The notes under the pieces: generated by a model | Database searches by the model: none | What the model saw: only the letters and a program-made list of their open reading frames with translations | Told to the model about the DNA's origin: nothing | Part shown: piece after piece, positions 28,480 to 36,036 of the stretch | Numbering within the stretch: the stretch's first letter is position 1 | How the letters are laid out: each line of letters opens with the position of its first letter | DNA from: Streptomyces griseocarneus | GTDB taxonomy: Bacteria; Actinomycetota; Actinomycetes; Streptomycetales; Streptomycetaceae | Assembly (NCBI GenBank): GCA_003674045.1 | Contig: PENC01000009.1 | Location: forward strand, 124,001 to 188,000 | Direction: 5' to 3' | DNA: 64,000 bases | Position numbers and translations under genes: made by a program

Positions 28480-29655
28480 TTACTTCGCAGCCAGCTCGGC
28501 GGCCTTGTCGGCCGCGCCGTCCATGGTGTCCACGCGCTGGACCAGCGGGTGATTGGCGTCGGACAGGATCTTGCGACCCAGCTCCGCGTTGTTGCCGTCG
28601 AGGCGGACGACGAGCGGCTTGCTGACGTTCTCGCCCTTGGCCTTCAGCAGCTCCAGCGCCTGGACGATGCCCTTGGCGACCTCGTCGCACGCGGTGATGC
28701 CACCGAAGACGTTGACGAAGACGGACTTGACGTCCGGGTCGCCCAGGATGATCTCAAGACCGTTGGCCATGACCTCGGCGGAGGCACCGCCACCGATGTC
28801 GAGGAAGTTGGCGGGCTTGACGCCACCGTGGTTCTCACCGGCGTAGGCCACGACGTCCAGGGTGCTCATGACGAGACCCGCGCCGTTGCCGATGATGCCG
28901 ACCTGGCCGTCGAGCTTGACGTAGTTCAGGCCCTTGGCCTTGGCGGCGGCCTCCAGCGGGTTCGCGGCGGCCTTGTCCTCCAGCGCCTCGTGCTCCGGCT
29001 GGCGGAACTCGGCGTTGGCGTCCAGGGACACCTTGCCGTCGAGGGCGATGACACGGCCGTCGGCGACCTTGGCCAGCGGGTTGACCTCGACGAGGAGCGC
29101 GTCCTCGGCGATGAAGGTCTTCCACAGGGTCACGAGGACCTCGGCGACCTGCTCGGCCACCTCGGCCGGGAACTTCGCCTGAGCGACGATCGCGCGGGCC
29201 TTCTCGATGTCGACACCCTTGTTGGCGTCGACCGGCACCTTGGCGAGCTTCTCGGGGGTCGTCGCGGCGACCTCCTCGATGTCCATGCCGCCCGCGACCG
29301 AGGCCATGGCCAGGAAGGTGCGGTTGGTGCGGTCGAGGAGGTACGAGACGTAGTACTCCTCGGCGATCTCGGGAGCGGTCTCCGCGATCATCACCTTGTG
29401 GACCGTGTGGCCCTTGATGTCCATGCCGAGGATGTCGGTCGCACGGGCGACCGCCTCGTCAGGGGTGGCGGCGAGCTTCACGCCACCGGCCTTGCCACGG
29501 CCACCGACCTTGACCTGGGCCTTGACGACGGACTTGCCGCCGAGACGCTCGGTCGCCTCGCGGGCCGCCTCAGGCGTGTCAATGACTTCACCGGCCAGCA
29601 CCGGTACACCGTGCTTGGCGAAGAGGTCCCTCGCCTGGTACTCGAACAGGTCCAC
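28480..29655 (-). CDS. sucC: Succinyl-CoA synthetase, beta subunit
   Basis: ATP-grasp subunit that binds nucleotide and succinate; 391 residues. Sequence opens with DLFEYQARDLFAKHGVPVLA after a GTG at 29655, as in homologues, so the upstream ATG (29676) is not used; AAGGGAC precedes the GTG by about 10 bases. ATP-grasp features: VVKAQVKVGGRGKAGGVKLA, VEVNPLAKVADGRVIALDGK, and the GIGNGAGLVMSTLD-like segment IIGNGAGLVMSTLDVV; the succinate loop is NIFGGI-like (NVFGGITACDEVAKGIV). First gene of sucCD. Confidence 0.96.
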   Translation of the reverse strand: MDLFEYQARDLFAKHGVPVLAGEVIDTPEAAREATERLGGKSVVKAQVKVGGRGKAGGVKLAATPDEAVARATDILGMDIKGHTVHKVMIAETAPEIAEEYYVSYLLDRTNRTFLAMASVAGGMDIEEVAATTPEKLAKVPVDANKGVDIEKARAIVAQAKFPAEVAEQVAEVLVTLWKTFIAEDALLVEVNPLAKVADGRVIALDGKVSLDANAEFRQPEHEALEDKAAANPLEAAAKAKGLNYVKLDGQVGIIGNGAGLVMSTLDVVAYAGENHGGVKPANFLDIGGGASAEVMANGLEIILGDPDVKSVFVNVFGGITACDEVAKGIVQALELLKAKGENVSKPLVVRLDGNNAELGRKILSDANHPLVQRVDTMDGAADKAAELAAK

Positions 29656-29909
29656 GCGCGTCCGTCCCTTTTCCATGGATATCGCGGTTCGTTGTCTGCG
29701 CGGGCGTGCCGCAGGCCAGCGTGACGACGCGATCTATGACGAGGGCGGCACACGTTCACCGTTGACGCGGCATGTCCGTCTCGCAGGTTATCCCCGAGGG
29801 GCGACCGTCCCTAAATCGCAGGTCACACTCCGGCCGTGATTACGCTCACAGATCGCACACGGCCCGCCACGGCCGGGCCCGCCCCCGGAGGGTCGCACTC
29901 CGCTTCCGG

Positions 29910-32900
29910 TCAGTCCTCCGGGACGGGCAGGGGACGCCCCTCCAGGGCCGCGGCCATCACCTCCGGGAAGAGGTCGGGGGTGCAGGCGAAGGCCGGTATG
30001 CCCAGGGCCGCGAGCGCCGCGGCATGGTCCCGGTCGTGGGCCGGGGCGCCCTCGTCGGAGAGCGCGAGCAGCGCCACGAACCCCACGCCCGCCGCCCGCA
30101 TCTCCGCGACCCGCCGGAGCATGCCGCGCCCCGTCCCGCCCTCGTAGAGATCACTGATGAGGACCACAACGGTCTCGGCCGGGCGGGTGATGCGCGCCTG
30201 GCAGTGGGCGAGCGCCCGGCCGATGTCCGTACCGCCGCCGAGCCGGGTGCCGAAGAGCACGTCGACCGGGTCCGCCAGCTGATCGGTGAGGTCGACGACA
30301 GCGGTGTCGAAGACGACGAGCCGGGTGTCGAGCGAACGCACCGAGGCGAGGGCCGCGCCGAACACGGCCGCGTGGACGACGGAGGACGCCATGGAACCGG
30401 ACTGGTCGACGCAGAGGAACACCTCTTTCCGCACCGACCGGGCCGCCCGCGCGTGCCCGACGAGCCGCTCCGGGACGACCGTGCGGTGAGCGGGCAGATA
30501 GTGCCTGAGGTTGGCACGGATGGTGCGGCCCCAGTCGACGTCCCCGTGCCGGGGGCGACGGGCGCGCGCCGACCGGTCGAGGGCACCGCCGACGGTGGTC
30601 CGGGTGCGCTGCGTCAGCCGCTCCTCCAGTTTCCGCACGACCTGGCCGACGACGGCGCGCGCGGTGGTCCGGGTCGTCTCGGGCATGGCCTTGCCCAGCG
30701 CCAGCAGCGTGCTCACGAGCTGGACGTCCGGCTCGACGGCCGCGAGCATCTCCGGCTCCAGCAGCAGGGCGGACAGCCCGATCCTGTCGATGGCATCACG
30801 CTGCATCACCTGAACGACGGACGCCGGGAAGTACGTGCGGATGTCCCCCAGCCAGCGCACCACGTGGGGGACGGACGCACCGAGCCCGCCGCTGCCCGTA
30901 CCCGAACCCAGGCCGGTACCGGGGGCGCCGTAGAGCGCGTCGAGCGCACGGTCGATGACGGCGTCGTCCCCACCGAGGGCCCAGCCGCCGCCGGGCTCGC
31001 GGCCCCGGTCACCACTCCGGCCCCCGCCCCCGAGGACGAGCCGCCAGCGACGCAGGCGCTCGGCATCGGGGATGGGGACAGGGACAGGGGCGGGGGTAGA
31101 GGCGGGAACGGAGGCGGCGAGGGCGTCGCCAGGACCCTCCAGCCCCAACAACAGCAGGAGCGTCGGCACCACAGCTCCAGCCCGCTCCTCGTCGAGCCCT
31201 GCCCCGAACCCTCCGTCGCCCCCGGGCCCACCCGGCGCGGCCACCCCCCGTACGAGCTCGCCCAGCGCCCGCAACACGCCCGGTCCGAACGCGGAGAACG
31301 TCCGGCGCAACAGCGGCAGCACGCCGGTGAACGCTCGCGTCGGCACGGCGCCGAGCCAAGCGTCGACCAGCCCGAAAAGCCGTTCGTCGTGCACGAGCAA
31401 CATCCCGCTGTCCGCCCCGTCACCGAGGAACCCCTCGATCCAAGCTGCAGCATCCCCCGGCTCGGCGGCGGGCGACAGGGCCTGCTCCATGAGCAGGGCG
31501 ACCAGCGACGCTCCGTCAGGGCCGCACGGCGGCGCCCCGCAACACGACGCCCCGAAAGGGGCGCGGGGAACTGCGCGCCCAGCCCCCACCGGCCCGCAGT
31601 GAACGAACCCCTCTCCCGGCAAGGCATCCAACAACAGCCGCACCGCCCTACCCCGAATGCCGCCCGCCAGGGCACTCCGCTCCGCGAGCAACCGCAGCAC
31701 CCCGGCCCAACGGTCACGCATCCCCGGCCCGGAAAGCAGGCCGATGGCCTGGTGGACGGAGTCCAGAAGCACCCGCATGTCCGCCGCCGCGTCCGCGTCC
31801 AGGCCCGCACAGGCCGCGGGCAGGCCGACGAAGACGCGCTCCGCGAGGCCCTCGGCCACCTCGCCGAGCGCGGCGACGTCCGTACTGCGCACGTCGCCGT
31901 AGCGCACCGAGCGGACGAGCGCGGGCAGGGCCTTGGCCAGGTGCACGACGTCCGCGTCGAGCGCCGCGCGGTCGGCGAGGACCCGCATGACGGCCGGGAG
32001 CGCGTCGGGGAGGCCGGCGAGCAGGCAGCGTTCGGCGAGCGCCGTGAGGTCGGCGAGGGCCGGGGACACGACGGCCGCCGCCCGGGCGCGCTCCGTCGCG
32101 GCGGCCACCACGGTGGTGCCCCATACCCCGGCCTCGGCGACCCGTACGGACAGCTCGGGCTCCCAGCGCAGCCGCCAGGTCTCGCGGAAGGTGCCCGTCC
32201 CGCCGCGCGAGCGGACGGGCCTGCCCCAGTCGACGTCGAGGAGCAGCAGACGGTGCAGCAGACGGCTGCGGGCGGCGTCGATGTCCTTGCGGAGGTCGAG
32301 CACACGCTCACGCGCGGCGGACTCCGGCGCGAGCCGCAGCGAGCGCTGAAGCCGCGTCAGGTCCCGTTGCAGAGGAGTGGCGGGCGCACTCTCGGGAACT
32401 TCGCCCAGGGCGTCGCCGACGACGAGGCGCTCCTCCACCAGGGCGAGCGGCGCGCCCGAGCCGTCGCACATCACGGCGCGGACGGCGTCGAGGGTCTCGG
32501 TGAGCCCGGCGAGCGGGCGCCCGCGCAGGCCGGCGAGGGCCTCGGCGAGCCGCACGGCCTCGATGACGTGCGCCGGGGAGACGGGGTGGTCCTCGGCGCG
32601 GAGCAGCCGGGCGCACTCGGTCATCCAGCGTTCGACGGGCCGGTCGGGAGCGTGGAAGAGATGCCCGTACCAGCCGGGCGAGGCGATCCCCGCGCCGTAA
32701 TTGCTGCGGCGGGTGAGACGCCGGTGGGTCCAGGGCACCCAGCTGATGTCGGCCCGGACCTTCGGCAGCCCCTTGAGCCGCGCCCGGTCGGCGGCGACGG
32801 TCCGCTTCTCGGCGAGGGCCGGTACGTGCCAGGCGCCGCAGACCACGGCGACCGCGTCGCCGAACTCGCGCTGTGCCTCCCGCAGCTTCAGCCGCATGTA

Positions 32901-33536
32901 CGCTTCGCGCGCCGCGTCGTAGGACGACTCGACGTGACCGGCGCGCAGCTCCGTCATGGCCTCGGCCAGGGCCCGGAAGGGCGCGAGCGCGTCTCCGGCA
33001 CCGGAACCAGCGCCGGAACCAGCGCCGCCGCGGTGCTCGACGGCGTCCTCCCACCAGCGCTCCGGATCGTCGTGCCCGGCGGCCGCCGCAAGCGCGGCCA
33101 GCGGATCGCCGTCGACTGCCGGATGCCGGAGCTCTGCGGGTCCGGTGCCGGACGGCGGCCGATGCTCTTGTTCCGGACAGCCCTGCCGGCCGTCCTGCTC
33201 GTCCTGGAGCGCGAGGGTGTGGACCGCGGGCAGGTCGACGAAGCGCACGGGGACGTCGTGGGCGAGGGCCCAGCGGATCGCGACCCACTCCGGGGAGAAG
33301 GCGGCGAGCGGCCAGAACACGGAGCGGCCGGGGTCGTCCACCGCGTACGCGAGGAGGGCGACGGGCGGCCGCATCCCGCCGTCCGCCGCGAGGTGCACGA
33401 TCGCGTCGGCCTCGGGCGGGCCCTCGACGAGCACGGCTTTCGGCGCGCACTGGTCGAGGGCCGCGGCGACCGCCCGCGCGGAGCCGGGGCCGTGGTGGCG
33501 AATGCCCAGCAGGGCCGGGCCGCCGGTCCCGCTCAC
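29910..33536 (-). CDS. Fused DUF5682 (TraB/ChaN-like) and VWA-domain protein
   Basis: A 1208-residue protein. The first ~880 residues match what I know as DUF5682: GIRHHGPGSARAVAAAL followed by LVEGPPEAD gives the GxxH and E-G-P signature of the TraB/TIKI/ChaN-like superfamily, proposed metallo-hydrolases or haem/ligand binders. After a Pro-rich linker (VPVPIPD, near residue 895) comes a helical region (WLGDIRTYFPASVVQVMQRD) and a VWA domain with complete MIDAS: DQSGSMASS (about residue 1042), GGTDIGRAL, ISDLYEGG. In relatives these parts are usually two genes. Residues ~646-663 are encoded by an inserted dispersed repeat. GTG start overlaps the MoxR stop (GTGA). Function unknown; probably a MoxR partner. 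Confidence 0.82.
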   Translation of the reverse strand: MSGTGGPALLGIRHHGPGSARAVAAALDQCAPKAVLVEGPPEADAIVHLAADGGMRPPVALLAYAVDDPGRSVFWPLAAFSPEWVAIRWALAHDVPVRFVDLPAVHTLALQDEQDGRQGCPEQEHRPPSGTGPAELRHPAVDGDPLAALAAAAGHDDPERWWEDAVEHRGGAGSGAGSGAGDALAPFRALAEAMTELRAGHVESSYDAAREAYMRLKLREAQREFGDAVAVVCGAWHVPALAEKRTVAADRARLKGLPKVRADISWVPWTHRRLTRRSNYGAGIASPGWYGHLFHAPDRPVERWMTECARLLRAEDHPVSPAHVIEAVRLAEALAGLRGRPLAGLTETLDAVRAVMCDGSGAPLALVEERLVVGDALGEVPESAPATPLQRDLTRLQRSLRLAPESAARERVLDLRKDIDAARSRLLHRLLLLDVDWGRPVRSRGGTGTFRETWRLRWEPELSVRVAEAGVWGTTVVAAATERARAAAVVSPALADLTALAERCLLAGLPDALPAVMRVLADRAALDADVVHLAKALPALVRSVRYGDVRSTDVAALGEVAEGLAERVFVGLPAACAGLDADAAADMRVLLDSVHQAIGLLSGPGMRDRWAGVLRLLAERSALAGGIRGRAVRLLLDALPGEGFVHCGPVGAGRAVPRAPFGASCCGAPPCGPDGASLVALLMEQALSPAAEPGDAAAWIEGFLGDGADSGMLLVHDERLFGLVDAWLGAVPTRAFTGVLPLLRRTFSAFGPGVLRALGELVRGVAAPGGPGGDGGFGAGLDEERAGAVVPTLLLLLGLEGPGDALAASVPASTPAPVPVPIPDAERLRRWRLVLGGGGRSGDRGREPGGGWALGGDDAVIDRALDALYGAPGTGLGSGTGSGGLGASVPHVVRWLGDIRTYFPASVVQVMQRDAIDRIGLSALLLEPEMLAAVEPDVQLVSTLLALGKAMPETTRTTARAVVGQVVRKLEERLTQRTRTTVGGALDRSARARRPRHGDVDWGRTIRANLRHYLPAHRTVVPERLVGHARAARSVRKEVFLCVDQSGSMASSVVHAAVFGAALASVRSLDTRLVVFDTAVVDLTDQLADPVDVLFGTRLGGGTDIGRALAHCQARITRPAETVVVLISDLYEGGTGRGMLRRVAEMRAAGVGFVALLALSDEGAPAHDRDHAAALAALGIPAFACTPDLFPEVMAAALEGRPLPVPED
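31549..31600 (+). repeat. Dispersed repeat unit B inside the DUF5682-VWA coding sequence
   Basis: Contains CGCCCCGAAAGGGGCGCGGG, GAACTGCGCG, then CCAGCCCCCACCGGCCCGCA. Read on the gene strand it gives CGPVGAGRAVPRAPFGA without a stop or frameshift. The copy stands in a region between helical segments, where insertion could be tolerated. Confidence 0.85.
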
Positions 33537-34636
33537 GCGGCGGCCTCGCGACAGGCACGGTAGAAGTCCTTCCAGCCGTCCCGCTCCCGGACGACCGTCT
33601 CCAGATACTCCTGCCAGACGAGGCGGTCCGTGGCCGGGTCCCGCACCACGGCGCCGAGGATGCCGGCCGCCACGTCGTCCGCGCGGAGGACGCCGTCACC
33701 GAAGTGCGCGGCCAGCGCGAGACCTCCGGTGACGACGGAGATGGCCTCCGCGGTGGAGAGCGTGCCCGAGGGGGACTTGATCCGGGTGCGGCCGTCGGCG
33801 GTGACGCCGTCGCGCAGCTCGCGGAAGACGGTGACGACGCGCCGGATCTCGTCCACGCCGTCGGGCACGGCGGGCAGGTCGAGGGAGCGGCCGAGCTGCT
33901 CGACACGGCGGGCGACGATGGCGACCTCCGCCTCCGCGGTGGCGGGCAGGGGCAGGACGACGGTGTTGAAGCGGCGGCGCAGGGCGCTGGAGAGCTCGTT
34001 CACCCCGCGGTCCCGGTCGTTGGCCGTGGCGATGAGATTGAATCCGCGCACAGCCTGCACCTCCTCCCCCAACTCGGGTACGGGCAAGGTCTTTTCCGAC
34101 AGGACGGTGATGAGCGTGTCCTGTACGTCGGCCGGGACGCGGGTGAGCTCCTCGACGCGGACGATCGCGCCCCGCTCCATGGCGCGCATGACGGGACCGG
34201 GCACGAGCGCCGCACGGCTGGGGCCGTGGGCGAGCAGGCGGGCGTAGTCCCACCCGTAGCGCAGGGCTTCCTCCGGAGTGCCCGCCGTGCCCTGCACCAG
34301 CAGGGTGGAGTCGCCGCTGACCGCGGCGGCCAGATGCTCGGCGACCCACGTCTTGGCGGTGCCGGGCACGCCGAGCAGGAGCAGGGCCCGGTCGGTGGCG
34401 AGCGTGGCGACGGCGACCTCGACGATGCGGCGCGGGCCCACGTACTTGGGCGTGATCACCGGGCCTCCCCCGGGCAGGGTGCCGCCGAGGAGATAGGTCG
34501 CCACGGCCCACGGCGAGAGCCGCCAGCGCTCGGGGCGGGGCCGGTCGTCGGCCGCGGCGAGGGCTTCGAGCTCCGCCGCGAAGGCGTCCTCGGCATGCGG
34601 TCGCAGGGCTTGGGCATCGATTCCGGACACGGTCAC
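33533..34636 (-). CDS. MoxR-family AAA+ ATPase
   Basis: ATPase of 367 residues, MoxR/RavA-like, a family that works with VWA proteins as metal-inserting or remodelling chaperones. Walker A is GVPGTAKT (residues 89-96), Walker B is AIVRVEELTRVP (VEE in place of the usual DE), the insert before sensor 1 shows NLIATANDRDRGVNEL, and the arginine finger region is ALRRRFN. The GTG start at 34636 has GAGGGGGAG just upstream. Followed by the DUF5682-VWA gene in a four-base overlap, so the two are coupled. A PafBC-like promoter is present 38-62 bases upstream. Specific substrate unknown. Confidence 0.9.
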   Translation of the reverse strand: MTVSGIDAQALRPHAEDAFAAELEALAAADDRPRPERWRLSPWAVATYLLGGTLPGGGPVITPKYVGPRRIVEVAVATLATDRALLLLGVPGTAKTWVAEHLAAAVSGDSTLLVQGTAGTPEEALRYGWDYARLLAHGPSRAALVPGPVMRAMERGAIVRVEELTRVPADVQDTLITVLSEKTLPVPELGEEVQAVRGFNLIATANDRDRGVNELSSALRRRFNTVVLPLPATAEAEVAIVARRVEQLGRSLDLPAVPDGVDEIRRVVTVFRELRDGVTADGRTRIKSPSGTLSTAEAISVVTGGLALAAHFGDGVLRADDVAAGILGAVVRDPATDRLVWQEYLETVVRERDGWKDFYRACREAAA

Positions 34637-34673
34637 AACTCCCCCTCGTCGTGCGGTTCCGAGTGCTGCGACA

Positions 34674-34698
34674 AGCCTGCACCACCCCACTGACAATC
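34674..34698 (-). promoter_or_regulatory. PafBC-type DNA-damage promoter of the MoxR operon
   Basis: On the minus strand: TTGTCAGTG (34696-34688), 8 bases, CAGGCT (34679-34674). This fits the actinobacterial PafBC/RecA-NDp consensus TTGTCrGTG-N8-TAgGnT except one base of the -10. Bases 34687-34698 are one arm of a perfect 12-bp inverted repeat. Confidence 0.72.
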
Positions 34699-34730
34699 GG
34701 CCCCGGAGCCACGTTCGCGCAGGTCGGGGC

Positions 34731-34755
34731 GATTGTCAGTGGGGGGCCGTAGCGT
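34731..34755 (+). promoter_or_regulatory. PafBC-type DNA-damage promoter of the SWIM-like gene
   Basis: TTGTCAGTG (34733-34741), 8 bases, TAGCGT (34750-34755), ATG 7 bases later, so the mRNA is probably leaderless. Arm two (34731-34742) of the inverted repeat CCACTGACAATC / GATTGTCAGTGG, whose arms are 32 bases apart. Confidence 0.75.
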
Positions 34756-34762
34756 GTGGGAC

Positions 34763-35851
34763 ATGAATCCGCAGGGGGAGTGCCGGAGGGTGGAGCTGGT
34801 GCGGGACGCGGACGCGCCCCGCCAGGGGCGCGGGGAACTGCGCGCCCAGCCGCAACGGACCGGCAGCCGCGCGCCAAGCGCAATAGGCACCCCCGTGGGC
34901 GCACCCACACCCCCACCCACAGCACGTCGCCGCGCAGCACGCATCGCCGCCGGAGCAACGGAGTTGGAGCAACGGCTCGCCGATCTGCTGCGAGGCGGCC
35001 TCGCCGCCTTTGGCGGGGTGACGTACGAGCAATGGGAGGAAACAGCCGCCCGCATGGTCGACGCCCAGGCACCCGGACTCGCGGCACGCGTAAGGGAATT
35101 GGCCTCCCTCCGCGGCTCAGGAGGCGACCGGGCATCGCGGCTGCTGGCGGAGTGCGCCTTGCTGCACACGCTCAACCAGGGCTTTCTGCACCTGGACCGG
35201 CTTCCGGAGCCCTTGGCCGCCACCATACGGACGCGGGTCGGCATCGCCGTCGACACAGCGGCACTGCTCGCCTCCGCCACCCCCGTCCGTGACCACTGGC
35301 TGGTGCTGGCCCGGTCGGACAGCGACGACGGCCGCCTGATCACCCGCAGGATCTGGCTCCACGGCCGCCGGACAGGCCGCACGGGCCTGCTCCTCTCGTA
35401 CGGGGCGGGCGGCCGGGCACCGGAGCTGTCGCTGACCCCGGGCCACGTTCTCGACGCCGACCTCGCCTACTACCCCGCGGCGCGCCCACTGCGCGCCGCC
35501 CTGGCCACCCGGCACACGACTCCGGCCGCCGACTCCGGTCCTCCGCCGGGCAGTGACGTCCGACAGGCCCTGGCCGCGTACGGCGAGGCACTGTGCGACG
35601 ATCCGTGGCTGGAGGCGTGGCCCGTCCTGCTCGGCCCCGTGATCCCGGTCCCGGGCCCGGACGGCGATTGGCAACTCGCCGACGTCCAGGGCGAATCGGC
35701 GCTCCCGGTCGACCCTCGCGCACGTGACCGGACGAGCCTCTGGCGACTGGCCGCGATATCCGGCGGCCACCCGGTCACGGTCTTCGGCGAGTGCGGCCAC
35801 CGGGGCTTCACCCCTCTGACCACATGGGCACCGGAACCGGTACCGCTCTGA
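34763..35851 (+). CDS. C-terminal half of a SWIM zinc-finger-type protein, SWIM domain absent
   Basis: A 362-residue protein. From about residue 53 (TARRRAARIAAGATELEQRL) to the end it matches the helical-beta C-terminal half of SWIM zinc-finger proteins that accompany MoxR/VWA genes (LADLLRGGLAAFGG, WEETAARMVDAQAPGLAARV, RIWLHGRRTGRTGLLLSYG, YYPAARPLRAAL). The CxC...CxH zinc motif and the first ~100 residues expected in homologues are missing; in their place residues 18-48 are translated dispersed repeat. The promoter and the leaderless ATG at 34763 are intact, so it is likely expressed, but whether it works without the SWIM domain is open. The SWIM assignment is from memory. Confidence 0.6.
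   Translation: MNPQGECRRVELVRDADAPRQGRGELRAQPQRTGSRAPSAIGTPVGAPTPPPTARRRAARIAAGATELEQRLADLLRGGLAAFGGVTYEQWEETAARMVDAQAPGLAARVRELASLRGSGGDRASRLLAECALLHTLNQGFLHLDRLPEPLAATIRTRVGIAVDTAALLASATPVRDHWLVLARSDSDDGRLITRRIWLHGRRTGRTGLLLSYGAGGRAPELSLTPGHVLDADLAYYPAARPLRAALATRHTTPAADSGPPPGSDVRQALAAYGEALCDDPWLEAWPVLLGPVIPVPGPDGDWQLADVQGESALPVDPRARDRTSLWRLAAISGGHPVTVFGECGHRGFTPLTTWAPEPVPL
34814..34906 (+). repeat. Dispersed repeat unit B at the 5' end of the SWIM-like coding sequence
   Basis: CGCCCCGCCAGGGGCGCGGG, GAACTGCGCG, then a variant of the tail with CCCGTGGGC. In frame with the gene it encodes APRQGRGELRAQPQRTGSRA and onward. It marks the point where the normal N-terminal half has been replaced. 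Confidence 0.82.
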
Positions 35852-35865
35852 GAGCCACAGGACCG

Positions 35866-36024
35866 TGCCCCGTCAGGGGCGCGGGGAACTGCGCGACCGG
35901 CCGCCGACGGCCTGTAGTCGCGCACCGGGTGCAAGAGGCACCCCGATAGGCGCACGGCCCACCGGCCCGCACCCGCGCGGAGCGCGAGAGGCACCCCGGT
36001 GGGCGCCCCCCACCGGCCCGCAGA
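35866..36024 (+). repeat. Dispersed repeat unit B with duplicated tail
   Basis: GTGCCCCGTCAGGGGCGCGG, GGAACTGCGCG, ACCGG, then GCACCGGGTGCAAGAGGCAC and two similar GAGAGGCACC / ACCGGCCCGCA units. It fills the gap between the SWIM-like and DUF5691 genes, leaving about 12 bases before the DUF5691 start. Confidence 0.82.
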
Positions 36025-36036
36025 AAGGGTACGCAC

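Noticed and set aside
29772..33563. Long open frame of 1263 codons on the plus strand opposite DUF5682-VWA
   Set aside because: Antisense shadow of a real gene in GC-rich DNA; protein is Arg/Gly/Pro-rich with no domain.
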